Assembly: GCF_000741525.1 (NCBI RefSeq) | Contig: NZ_JGYP01000005.1 | Span: 171,990-235,989 of the forward strand | Length of the DNA: 64,000 nt | Direction: 5' to 3' | DNA from: Bifidobacterium bohemicum DSM 22767 | GTDB taxonomy: Bacteria > Actinomycetota > Actinomycetes > Actinomycetales > Bifidobacteriaceae | Shown here: positions 16,722-25,630 of the stretch, in pieces | Layout of the letters: every line of letters begins with the position of its first letter | How positions within the stretch are numbered: the stretch's first letter is position 1 | The notes under the pieces: model-generated | Database searches by the model: none | Told to the model about the DNA's origin: nothing | The model's input: only the letters and a program-made list of their open reading frames with translations | Program-made: the position numbers and the translations under genes

Positions 16722-19700
16722 CTGACGAGCTGAAACGCATGGCCGTGTTCGGCGCCCATGATGAGGCGGAAGCCGACGGCGTTCCCGATTCCGGAGCCGC
16801 TCCGGTCCGGCTTGACAGTGATGAACAGGCCGCGGTGATCGACGCTCCGACCAATGACGATGTCCTGGTGGTGGCGGGCGCGGGGTCCGGCAAGACATAC
16901 ACTATGACCCGACGCATCGTCACGCTGATCCGCCGGGGCGTGCCCGCCGAGAAGATACTGGGCCTCACCTTCACCAACAAGGCCGCCTCCGAGCTTTCGG
17001 GCCGGGTGTCCGCGGCCGTGGCCGATTCCGGGAACGGTTCGCGCAATCCGTTCCTCAAGCCGCAGGTGCTCACCTATGACGCCTTCTTCCAGTCCATCGT
17101 GCGCCAATACGGCCTGCTTGTCGGCTTCGACCAGAACACGCAGCCCTTGAGCGAGGCCGGTTCGAGGCAACTGGCCGTAAGCGTGATCGATGAGAACATG
17201 GATCTGGTGCGCGGGCAGGGCCTGGGCGACTTCGACACGGTGGTCGACGACGTGCTTGCTCTCGCCGGAGCAATCGGGGGCTCGGTGATCGGCGCCGGCT
17301 GCCTGTCCGTCAAGGACGGAATCGAACGTGTGCGTCGCTGGGATGCCGCATTCCTGGAACGTCTCGATGCGCTCATCGGTGACGAACAGATACCGGTCGA
17401 AGAGTCGGACATGCCCAAATGTCCCAAGCGTCGTAAAAAGGACAGCGACAAGGTCTTTGAACAACGGCTCGAAGATTATCGGGCCGAGTCCGACAGGGCC
17501 GCACACGACGTCGCCTTGTTCCGGAGCGATGCGCTGCGCACCGTGGTTCGGCGGCGCGAGGTGCTTCTTGATCTGGTCGAAGCATATGACGAGCGCAAAA
17601 AAAGCCTCGACATGGCCGAATTCAACGACTTCACCATCGCCGCGCACGCGTTGGTGACCCGTTTCCCCTCCATCGGGGAACGCTTCCGGCGGCGTTACAC
17701 GCACGTCCTGCTTGACGAATACCAGGATACCTCCACCACGCAGGCCGCACTGATCGCCGCCCTGTTCCATCCGAAGGAAGGCAGGGGCAGCGCGGTTACG
17801 GCCGTGGGCGACCCCTTCCAGTCCATCTATGCATGGCGCGGCGCCAGCCCCGGGGCATTCCGCATGTTCCAGCGCGATTTCGGTGCGGAGGGCCGTCCGC
17901 CGTATGCGTTGCGCACCACCCGACGCAACAGCCGCCTCGTGCTTGAGGCCGCGAACGACCTGACCGAGCCGTTGCGCCGGGCGTCCATGCCGCGTTCCAG
18001 TTCGTTGATGACGGAGGTTGACGTGCCCAAGCTCGACGCTCTGCCCGAGGCCAGCGAGGGAACGCTCGGCGTGCTCGGCTTCGACACTCGCGGCCAGGAG
18101 ATCGATGCCGTGATCCGCTTCGCCAAGGCCGTGATCGCCCGGCACACGCCTTCCGACCCCGACGCCAAGGACTCCCGCCCGCATGTGGCCGTGCTGTTCC
18201 GTGGCAAGGCGCAGATGGAACAGTTTGCACAGGGGCTGCGCGATGCCGGCCTGAGCACCGTGGTCGTGGGCTATTCCGCATTGCTGGATCGCCCTGAGAT
18301 CCGGGACGTGATGGCCGTGTTGCATGTGGCGGCGGATCACACCGATGCCGCCAGCCTCATGCGATTGCTGGCGACGCCGCGTTTCGGGCTGGGTCGTTCG
18401 GACCTGGCTGCGTTGGCGGGGCTTGCGAGCCGCCGTAACGACGAATACCGTTATCGTGCATTGGCCGCCGCCGGGGTGGTGTCGCCCGATGCCAAGCCCG
18501 ACGCCCGTGCGGCACTGGTGGCCAAACACCGTGACCAAGTGCCCAATATGGTCTTTCTGCCGGACCTTGTCGTGGATGGGGAGCTGGACCTTTTGCTCAA
18601 TGCCCCGGGCACGAAAAGGCGTTTCACGGCCAAGGGGCTTACGGCGATCGAACAGGTCTCGGACGTGTTGCGCCAGGTCAACCGTGTGCTCAACCGACCG
18701 TTGTCGCAGATCGTCGCCACCGCCGTCGAGGCTCTTGGCCTCGACATCGACACCGTGGTGGCGCAGGCCTTGAACGACCACACGGGGGCCGCCGGCCTCG
18801 ACCCGACCCAGGCGCGTTCGCCCATGGAGGCGCTCGCTGACCTCGTCGACACGTTCACGCGCGAGATCGCCCAGGATCAGGCCCCCACATTGCGGGGATT
18901 CGTCAGTTGGGTCGATTCGCTCGATACGGTCAACGACACGGCCGCACCGGGGGTGGATGAGCCGGCGGATGTGGTGCTGATGACCGTTCACCAGTCCAAG
19001 GGGCTCGAATGGGATGCCGTTGCGATGGTGGGATTGGCCAGATCCCGGTTTCCCAGCAATCAGGGCGACCATCTGGCCATAGAGGAGGATCCGGATCATC
19101 CGGGCAAGGTGCGGGAAGACGGTTCGTGGCAACCGCCGCTTTACACCGAGACCGCGCGGACCTGGCTCGACGCCCCGGCCGCGGTGCCGGTTCCGGTGCG
19201 TGCCGATGCCGGCATCCTGCCGCGCTTCCCTCACGATCTGGCGCCGGGCGGGGACCCGATCGACGCGTTGGGCGCATTCGATTCGGTCGAGGCCGTGGTG
19301 CGTGAAGCCGAAGGTCTTGGGAGCGTGACGACCGGTGTCGCGAACGAATCGACGGACGAGCCGGGTGCGCAAGGCTCGGGCGACGCCTCGCAGTGGCTTG
19401 ACCAGCGTGCTGAATTCGGCCGCCGTCTGCATGCCGATGAGCGTCGTCTGGCCTATGTGGCCTTGACGCGGGCCCGCTATGAGGCGTTGCTGACCTACAG
19501 CCGTTCGACGGACGAGGGACGTATGCCTGATGAGTCAGGCAAAGTCGTCAAAGCCAAGCCGTCGAACTTCTGGCAGGAAGTGGATGACGCCTTGTGCACG
19601 CATGTCGGCGTCGTGGCGGCCGATGCGGATCCTGCTCCTCCGGCTGCCGATTCCCGGCAGGAGGGTCCACAGACGCTTGACGCTCTGGGAATGGAGCGTC

Positions 19701-20962
19701 CCGACGGCTTCTTCGTGGGGGATGACGCCGCCGCGTTCAAGCGGGCCGTGGTCGATTGCGCCTGGACCGAACCCTTGGAGCACAAGGCGCAGTCGGGCCC
19801 TCTGCCTTGGCCCGTCAAGCTCAGCTCCGGGTTGGCCAGCCAGTTGGACTGGTCGGCCCGGGTGGCGTCCCAAGGGGCCGAGTCTGTTCGGAAACCTTCG
19901 AATCAGAAGTGTCGTACGGCTGCCGATGGCGGGGAACGCGTTCCAAACGGAGTCGGGAGGGAACCTGCGGCGGTGCTTCCTGAGGGGGAATCGCTGCTCG
20001 CCCGCACCCGGATGCTCCTTGACGATGAGTATCTGTGCCCGACCGATCCGCTCAACGGTTCTGTCTTGTCCGTCGCTTCCGGTTCCGCCGGTGAACCCGA
20101 TGCGTCCGACCGTCACCTGCCTGTGGCGGCCCATCGGACGCCCGAAGGCGGGGCGGAAGCGGCTTTTGATGCGGAGATTCGACGTCGCGGTGAGCACGTG
20201 CTCGCGGCTCGTCGTCGGAACGTCACTTCGCTGCAGGCCGGCGTTTCCCGGACCGGGGGCGTGCGGGACCGTGCATATTGGCGTGGCATCGTGCGTCCGA
20301 TTCCGCAGGTGTCGTCCCCTACGGCCGAGGCCGGCACGCGCTTCCATGCCTGGGCCGAGCTTTTCGTCAACGCGTTCGATGATGCCGATATCGTAGGTGC
20401 CGAGGAATCGGATTCCGGTCAGTTGACTGCGGGTGACGCTCGCCGGACGAGGGCCGCGCTTGTGGCTGATCTTGCACAAGATTTGTCTGGTGCAGGCGGC
20501 GGTTCGGCCTTGCCGTCCAAAGCGGACCACACGATGATTGAATGGTGTCGCCGCCTGGCCGACAGCCGGTGGGCGCGGCGTAGGCCGTATGCGGCCGAAA
20601 TGCAGATTGTCGTCGCCGTTCCTGAGTTGGGCGATGCGATCGTCAACGGCAAGTTGGACGCCGTGTTCTACGGTGGTCTTGACGAAAACGACAAGACGAC
20701 ACGGTTCACCATCGTCGATTGGAAGACCGGTAAAAAGCCCGTCGGATCTCAGGAAATCAACGAAAAGCTGCTTCAGCTCGACCTGTATCGTCTCCTGTTT
20801 TCGCAGATCGCCGGGTGCCCTATGGAGTTCATAGACGCAACACTCTATTACATTGATCGCGCCAATGAGTCGGACCGTGAGATTCATGCCCAACCGAAAA
20901 GTCGGGAGGAGATCATCGAGGAGTTCAAAAATGGCATACCCGAAACGTCCGATAACGATTGA
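16718..20962 (+). CDS. adnB: AdnB-like helicase-nuclease subunit (UvrD/REP helicase with RecB nuclease domain)
   Basis: The motor subunit of AdnAB, about 1414 residues. TTG 16718 is chosen because GAGGAGGG ends 7 bases before it and it overlaps the adnA stop (TTGA); ATG 16739 is the alternative. All superfamily 1A motifs look intact: Walker A VVAGAGSGKTYTMTRR (about 52-67), TFTNKAASEL, DEYQDTS (about 332), VGDPFQSIYAWRG (about 364), the MTVHQSKGLEWDAV segment (about 755) and AYVALTRARYEALL. The C-terminal nuclease has GTRFHAWAE, VNGKLDAVF and VIDWKTG-like IVDWKTGKKP (about 1334). Translational coupling suggests equal production with AdnA. Confidence 0.92.
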   Translation: MTDELKRMAVFGAHDEAEADGVPDSGAAPVRLDSDEQAAVIDAPTNDDVLVVAGAGSGKTYTMTRRIVTLIRRGVPAEKILGLTFTNKAASELSGRVSAAVADSGNGSRNPFLKPQVLTYDAFFQSIVRQYGLLVGFDQNTQPLSEAGSRQLAVSVIDENMDLVRGQGLGDFDTVVDDVLALAGAIGGSVIGAGCLSVKDGIERVRRWDAAFLERLDALIGDEQIPVEESDMPKCPKRRKKDSDKVFEQRLEDYRAESDRAAHDVALFRSDALRTVVRRREVLLDLVEAYDERKKSLDMAEFNDFTIAAHALVTRFPSIGERFRRRYTHVLLDEYQDTSTTQAALIAALFHPKEGRGSAVTAVGDPFQSIYAWRGASPGAFRMFQRDFGAEGRPPYALRTTRRNSRLVLEAANDLTEPLRRASMPRSSSLMTEVDVPKLDALPEASEGTLGVLGFDTRGQEIDAVIRFAKAVIARHTPSDPDAKDSRPHVAVLFRGKAQMEQFAQGLRDAGLSTVVVGYSALLDRPEIRDVMAVLHVAADHTDAASLMRLLATPRFGLGRSDLAALAGLASRRNDEYRYRALAAAGVVSPDAKPDARAALVAKHRDQVPNMVFLPDLVVDGELDLLLNAPGTKRRFTAKGLTAIEQVSDVLRQVNRVLNRPLSQIVATAVEALGLDIDTVVAQALNDHTGAAGLDPTQARSPMEALADLVDTFTREIAQDQAPTLRGFVSWVDSLDTVNDTAAPGVDEPADVVLMTVHQSKGLEWDAVAMVGLARSRFPSNQGDHLAIEEDPDHPGKVREDGSWQPPLYTETARTWLDAPAAVPVPVRADAGILPRFPHDLAPGGDPIDALGAFDSVEAVVREAEGLGSVTTGVANESTDEPGAQGSGDASQWLDQRAEFGRRLHADERRLAYVALTRARYEALLTYSRSTDEGRMPDESGKVVKAKPSNFWQEVDDALCTHVGVVAADADPAPPAADSRQEGPQTLDALGMERPDGFFVGDDAAAFKRAVVDCAWTEPLEHKAQSGPLPWPVKLSSGLASQLDWSARVASQGAESVRKPSNQKCRTAADGGERVPNGVGREPAAVLPEGESLLARTRMLLDDEYLCPTDPLNGSVLSVASGSAGEPDASDRHLPVAAHRTPEGGAEAAFDAEIRRRGEHVLAARRRNVTSLQAGVSRTGGVRDRAYWRGIVRPIPQVSSPTAEAGTRFHAWAELFVNAFDDADIVGAEESDSGQLTAGDARRTRAALVADLAQDLSGAGGGSALPSKADHTMIEWCRRLADSRWARRRPYAAEMQIVVAVPELGDAIVNGKLDAVFYGGLDENDKTTRFTIVDWKTGKKPVGSQEINEKLLQLDLYRLLFSQIAGCPMEFIDATLYYIDRANESDREIHAQPKSREEIIEEFKNGIPETSDND

Positions 20963-21205
20963 CGTTCGCTTTCAGCGTTGGTTCGCCGGTTCAAGACTGT
21001 TGATGACACCGAGTTTCGACGGTTTGTGAGGCGTGATGATTTGTGCCCCTCGTTCGACGGGTGCTATTGTGGCTTGTTGGTGCCTTTGATTGGCCGGATG
21101 GGGACTGTACGTGACCGCGAATGTGGAATGACGTTGTGTCATTTTGGGGATGGGAGTTGGCATGCCAAGCAAGGCATGGACGCGATATGAGCGAAAGTTG
21201 GGGAT

Positions 21206-21898
21206 ATGATGAAGCATGCATTGGTTCAAAGGCATGAGATGGGAGTGCTCTACGCTCCGATGATCCAGGCTGATTTGGACGATATCGTTCGTCAGTTCGA
21301 TGTGCAATGGGGGTATGGCAAGGATCATGACATGTCCATGCTTGTTTCCCGACGTTGCGTGTTGCGGTATCTCAAGGCGACCACTTCGGCGACGGTGGCG
21401 CGTCTGAATGGCCGGTTCCTCGGTGTCACGTTCATTCGGGTTCCCGGCCAGCCCGTGATTTTCCCGGAGGCTTCCAAGGAACTCGCCGAAGTGGATGAAC
21501 TGTTGAACTCGACAACCGTCGGCCGAGACGTACTTGCCGAAGCGGTTCGTGATCGTGACATAGAGACCGACATGGAACGTCGCTGTCGCATCGATGAGCA
21601 GTCCGATCCGGAACTTGAGCTTTTCCTGGTTTCATCGGATGCGCGCGGCAAAGGTGTCGGCGGGCAGTTGTGGAGTCGCGCCATGGCTTTGTTCCGGCGT
21701 TTCGGGGCGCATGAGTTCTTCCTGCATACCGACACCGATTGCGACATGGGCTTCTACGAGGGCCATGGTCTGGAGCGCGTGGCTCAATGGTTGCGCGCCG
21801 AGCATCCTGACACTGGCAGTTCGTTTGGTTTCGGAACGGCCGACATGTACATATTCGCGGGCGATCCGGCGAAGGTGATCGATACGGTCAAGCGCTAG
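21206..21898 (+). CDS. GNAT family N-acetyltransferase
   Basis: A 230-residue acetyltransferase. The acetyl-CoA-binding motif A is clear in ELELFLVSSDARGKGVGGQLW (about 131-151), followed by the motif B region FLHTDTDCDMGFYEGHGLERV. The N-terminal 70 residues carry the substrate side and are not diagnostic. There is no obvious RBS; ATG at 21206 or the adjacent one at 21209 could start it. Substrate unknown. It stands alone between adnB and an MFS gene. Confidence 0.85.
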   Translation: MMKHALVQRHEMGVLYAPMIQADLDDIVRQFDVQWGYGKDHDMSMLVSRRCVLRYLKATTSATVARLNGRFLGVTFIRVPGQPVIFPEASKELAEVDELLNSTTVGRDVLAEAVRDRDIETDMERRCRIDEQSDPELELFLVSSDARGKGVGGQLWSRAMALFRRFGAHEFFLHTDTDCDMGFYEGHGLERVAQWLRAEHPDTGSSFGFGTADMYIFAGDPAKVIDTVKR

Positions 21899-22197
21899 GG
21901 ACGTTTTCGCGATGCACCGTACGTCGCTGTCTTCGGTGCTTCGGGGGATCGGATTCTGTTTGTCGTGGTGATTCGGGTCGCCGTGGATGCGGGTTTCCCG
22001 TGTGTTCCGATGGAGGGCATTGGTTCTCGATGAGAATTATGCCGTTGGCTATGTCGGTCTGAGATCGGCGGATAGACTGGTTGCAGATGCCAGGAATCTG
22101 CAACCTGTGCCGAAAAGCGCGTTTTGATTCCGGGGGCTCTGTTCACGCGTCGATTGTTGTTGCGTTCAATCGACGCCGAATCGTCGGGGAAGGATTG

Positions 22198-23565
22198 ATG
22201 GTGGTGCGCAGGACGGAACGTTCTATGGAAAGCAGGTCTCATCGTTCGCCTTACGCGCGGCTTTTTGCGATACCGGGCGCCAAGGCTTTCTGCGTTTCGG
22301 GCGCGGTGGCGCGACTTCCGATTTCCATGATGAGCCTGGGGATCGTCCTCGCGCTGAACCACATGTACGACAACTGGACGATCGCCGGTACGATGAGCGC
22401 GGCCTACATCCTCGCCGTTGCCGCCGTCACGCCCTTCTATGCCAGGCTTTTCGATCGGTTCGGGCAGCATAAGGTCGGTTGGGTGGCGTTGACGATGTCC
22501 GTGGCGTCGATGCTTGTCTTCGCTTTTGCCGCGTGGGCCCGCGTTTCGATTCCGGTTCTGTTCATACTGGTGATAGTGACGGGATGCACCCAGTTTTCAT
22601 TCGGGGCTCTCGTCCGCACCCGCTGGGCGTATGCGTTGCGCAAGTCGGAGGATGCCGATCTGCTCGACGCCGCCTACGCTCTGGAGGCCGGCATCGACGA
22701 AATGGTCTTCATTCTCGGCCCCATCCTTGCCGCCTTCCTCGCCACCTCGGTCAGTCCCGTCTCCCAGCTGTTCGTGCCGACGTTCGCCTGCGCCATCGGG
22801 GGAGCGGCGTTCTTTGCCTTGAAGGACACCCAGCCGCTGGTGATCGAGAACGTGCCGGTTGCCCCTGCGTCGTCGGCCGATCGGGATGTGCGCGCCGCCT
22901 CGGACAATCTTGCCGGTGCCGGGGCTGCGGACGGTGACGGGGAAGGGGACGGCCTGAGCCTGCGCCAGTTGCATACCCGCGCGTCAAAGCCAAGAAGTGT
23001 TCTGCTGTGTGCGGGTGTCATCCCGCTGCTGGTCGTGTTCGTCGTGTTCAACATGAGCTTCAACGAGTTCGATGTCTCCGTCACGGCGATGATGAAGGCC
23101 ATCGGGCGTGAACAACTGCTCGGCTTGCAGCTCGCGATGTTCGCCCTCGGTTCGTGCGTGGGCGCATTTATCTTCGGATCCAAGAAGCCGAAGGGCTCGA
23201 ACTGGCAGCATATGGTCGTCTACCTGATCCTGATGGGCTGCGGGTATGTCTGCTGCAGGCTGGCGATGGACAACCTCATACTGCTCGGCATATTCTCTGT
23301 GATCTCCGGACTGTTCTGCTCCCCGCTCTTCGCCACGGGCAACCTCATCATCAAGGACATCGTCCCGGCCGGCCGCCTGACTGAAGGACTTTCCTGGGTG
23401 ACCACGGCCGGCACGGTCGGCACGTCGTTCGGTTCGTCCTTGGCGGGCATGGTGCTTGACGTCTCCAATCCCCACGTCGGCCTCCTGATGCCAATCGCCA
23501 CGACCTTTGCGGCCGTGCCTTTGGCCGTCTTGGGCTGGCTGCTCGCCCGGAAGCACGGTGAATAG
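22198..23565 (+). CDS. MFS transporter
   Basis: A 455-residue major facilitator with about twelve hydrophobic helices, beginning near residue 30 (VARLPISMMSLGIVLALNHM) and ending VPLAVLGWLLARKHGE. The loop between helices 2 and 3 has YARLFDRFGQHKVG, the MFS motif-A position. A polar central loop (DRDVRAASDNLAGAG, about 228-260) splits the two halves. It resembles putative efflux permeases of actinobacteria; the substrate is unknown. ATG 22198 is preceded by GGGGAAGG. The frame is open back to an ATG at 22087 that lies 8 bases after a TAGACT box, giving a possible 37-residue longer form. Confidence 0.85.
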   Translation: MVVRRTERSMESRSHRSPYARLFAIPGAKAFCVSGAVARLPISMMSLGIVLALNHMYDNWTIAGTMSAAYILAVAAVTPFYARLFDRFGQHKVGWVALTMSVASMLVFAFAAWARVSIPVLFILVIVTGCTQFSFGALVRTRWAYALRKSEDADLLDAAYALEAGIDEMVFILGPILAAFLATSVSPVSQLFVPTFACAIGGAAFFALKDTQPLVIENVPVAPASSADRDVRAASDNLAGAGAADGDGEGDGLSLRQLHTRASKPRSVLLCAGVIPLLVVFVVFNMSFNEFDVSVTAMMKAIGREQLLGLQLAMFALGSCVGAFIFGSKKPKGSNWQHMVVYLILMGCGYVCCRLAMDNLILLGIFSVISGLFCSPLFATGNLIIKDIVPAGRLTEGLSWVTTAGTVGTSFGSSLAGMVLDVSNPHVGLLMPIATTFAAVPLAVLGWLLARKHGE

Positions 23566-23677
23566 TCCACACCTTGTCAATTGTGCTGGATCTTCCTGCT
23601 CCGATGAGTGTTTTTGCGCTATTGTGTGCTGATGGGCGATGTGGACGAATATCAAAAGTCATGAAAGCGAGGTCATT

Positions 23678-24430
23678 ATGATTCGAGTTTCAGTGGTCGG
23701 TGCGCAAGGGCGCATGGGGGCCAGCGTGGTCGAGGCGGTCGAGGCCGCCGACGATATGGAGTTATCGGCCAAGGTCGGCGAACAGGACGATATCGCGTCG
23801 ATCACACCCGAGAACACCGACGTGGCCGTCGAATTCACCGTGCCTTCGGCAAGCCTGAACAATGTGCTCGCGCTCGTGGCCCAAGGTGTCGACGTGGTGG
23901 TGGGAACCACCGGCTGGACCGACGCGAAACTCGCTCAGGTCACGCAGGCGCTCGACAACGGGCCGCGGGCCGGTCAGGCGGTCTTCATCGCGCCGAATTT
24001 CGCGATCTCCGCCGTACTGGCCGATTATTTCGCCGCTAAGGCGGCACCGTACTTCACTTCCGCGGAGGTCATCGAGCTTCATCATCCCGACAAGGTGGAC
24101 GCGCCCTCCGGCACCGCCATCCACACGGCGCAGGCCATAGCTGCCGCCCGTGCAGCGGCGGGCGGGGAGCCCATGCCGGATGGCACGCAAGGCGAAGCCG
24201 CGTCCCGAGGGCAGGTGATCGACGGGGTGCATGTGCACGCGGTTCGGCTCCAGGGGCTGAACGCCCACGAGGAGGTCCTTCTTGGCAACACCGGCGAGCA
24301 GCTGGTCATCCGTGCCGACAGTTTCGAACGGTCGTCATTCATGCCGGGCGTCCTTCTGGCCGTGCGTACGCTGGCCGGCGGCGGGCATGCCGGCCTGACC
24401 GTCGGCCTCGACGCCTTCCTCGACCTCTGA
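23678..24430 (+). CDS. dapB: 4-hydroxy-tetrahydrodipicolinate reductase
   Basis: Reduces the DapA product with NAD(P)H in the lysine/diaminopimelate pathway. 250 residues. The dinucleotide-binding loop is VVGAQGRMGASV (6-17); GTTGW (76-80) and APNFAISAV follow. The catalytic segment ELHHPDKVDAPSGTA holds H135, H136 and K139, with SGT at 144-146 binding substrate. It is shorter than the E. coli enzyme (273) and matches actinobacterial DapB. It precedes dapA by about 240 bases. Confidence 0.96.
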   Translation: MIRVSVVGAQGRMGASVVEAVEAADDMELSAKVGEQDDIASITPENTDVAVEFTVPSASLNNVLALVAQGVDVVVGTTGWTDAKLAQVTQALDNGPRAGQAVFIAPNFAISAVLADYFAAKAAPYFTSAEVIELHHPDKVDAPSGTAIHTAQAIAAARAAAGGEPMPDGTQGEAASRGQVIDGVHVHAVRLQGLNAHEEVLLGNTGEQLVIRADSFERSSFMPGVLLAVRTLAGGGHAGLTVGLDAFLDL

Positions 24431-24670
24431 TCGTCTCCGAAAACTTCAAGGGTCATCCCGCAGGATGGCGTTGCCGCTTGGCGGTGCTACGGGGGCGGTC
24501 ATGCCGGTCATGAAGCGATTCTTGCAAATCCGGCCTCATATCCACAGAACGCTTACCGTTCGGTCGAACCTGCCGTTGGAGGCGAGACTGGCCTCATGCC
24601 GGAGGTCTTCGACCGATTGCCTCATTGCCCGGTCCTGCCCGCGTCCCACCCGCGAAGTAGCCTTATGACT

Positions 24671-25573
24671 ATGAGTGACTCCTCCATGCACCTTCTCGAT
24701 CCCGCGCCGTTCGGTCGTGTGCTGCCTGCAATGGTCACCCCCATGCGTCGGGATGGCTCCGTTGATTTCAAGGCGGCGCAGGCCTTGGCCGTACATCTGG
24801 TCGAGTCCGGCGCAGACGGACTGGTGGTCAACGGCACCACCGGTGAATCGCCGGTGACGCATATCGAGGAGAAAGTGGAGCTTGTCAAAGCCGTCAAACA
24901 GGTCGTCAGCGTGCCTGTCGTCTCCGGAGCCGGTTCCAACGACACGGCCCATACGGTCCGTATGGTCGAGCAGACGCAGGATGCAGGCGCCGACGCAGTA
25001 CTGGTCGTCGCGCCTTACTACTCCCGGCCTTCGCAGGAGGGCATCTTCCGTCATTATCAGGCTGTGGACGAGTCCGCCGAAAAACCGATCATCATCTATG
25101 ACGTACCGGGGCGTACCGGGGTTCATCTTGAATTGGAGACGTATCGTAGACTGGCCGGACTGAACCATATCACAGCCGTCAAAGACGCCACAGGAGACAT
25201 CGCCGGCGCGGTGCGCAAGCGCATGGAGACTGGTCTTACTTGGTATTCCGGCGATGACGGCCTGTTTCTCCCGTTCCTTTCGGTCGGTGCGGTCGGCATT
25301 ATTTCGGTGGTCGCACATGTGGCCAGTGGTCCGATGATCGAACTCGCGCAGGCGTTTGACCGGGGCGACATCCATCGTGCACAGGAGTTGGCCGTGCGTT
25401 TGGCACCACTGGTCACGGCCCTTAACGGCAACGGATACCAGGCCGTCATGGCCAAGGCGGCGTTGCATGAGCGCGGTTGGCTTGAAGAGACGTTCATGCG
25501 GTTGCCGAACGTGGGTCCCGGCCCTGCGGAGTTTGAGCGTGCACGCGAAGGCATGCAAGTGGCTCAGGTTTAA
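24671..25573 (+). CDS. dapA: 4-hydroxy-tetrahydrodipicolinate synthase
   Basis: Condenses pyruvate with aspartate semialdehyde, the entry to the lysine/diaminopimelate pathway. A 300-residue TIM barrel. NGTTGESPV (54-62) is the pyruvate-carboxylate-binding loop, Y143 in IIIYDVPGRTG is the catalytic tyrosine and K171 in TAVKDATGD the Schiff-base lysine. ATG 24671 is chosen over 24665: TAGCCT (24658-24663) ends 7 bases before it and no RBS is present, though the -10 match is modest. Ribonuclease J follows after 57 bases, a common actinobacterial order. Confidence 0.95.
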   Translation: MSDSSMHLLDPAPFGRVLPAMVTPMRRDGSVDFKAAQALAVHLVESGADGLVVNGTTGESPVTHIEEKVELVKAVKQVVSVPVVSGAGSNDTAHTVRMVEQTQDAGADAVLVVAPYYSRPSQEGIFRHYQAVDESAEKPIIIYDVPGRTGVHLELETYRRLAGLNHITAVKDATGDIAGAVRKRMETGLTWYSGDDGLFLPFLSVGAVGIISVVAHVASGPMIELAQAFDRGDIHRAQELAVRLAPLVTALNGNGYQAVMAKAALHERGWLEETFMRLPNVGPGPAEFERAREGMQVAQV

Positions 25574-25630
25574 TTTATCTCGCGTCCGCGATACGAATAC
25601 GGACGCCAATATCAAAGAAATACAGTAAAT

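Noticed and set aside
16679-19432. A 917-codon open frame on the minus strand
   Set aside because: It is antisense to adnB, whose helicase motifs are certain; long antisense frames are expected in high-GC DNA. The translation has no domain-like pattern.
22087-22197. An upstream leaderless start of the MFS gene (TAGACT then ATG 22087)
   Set aside because: Not excluded, but the added residues do not look like an MFS N-terminus and a good RBS precedes ATG 22198.
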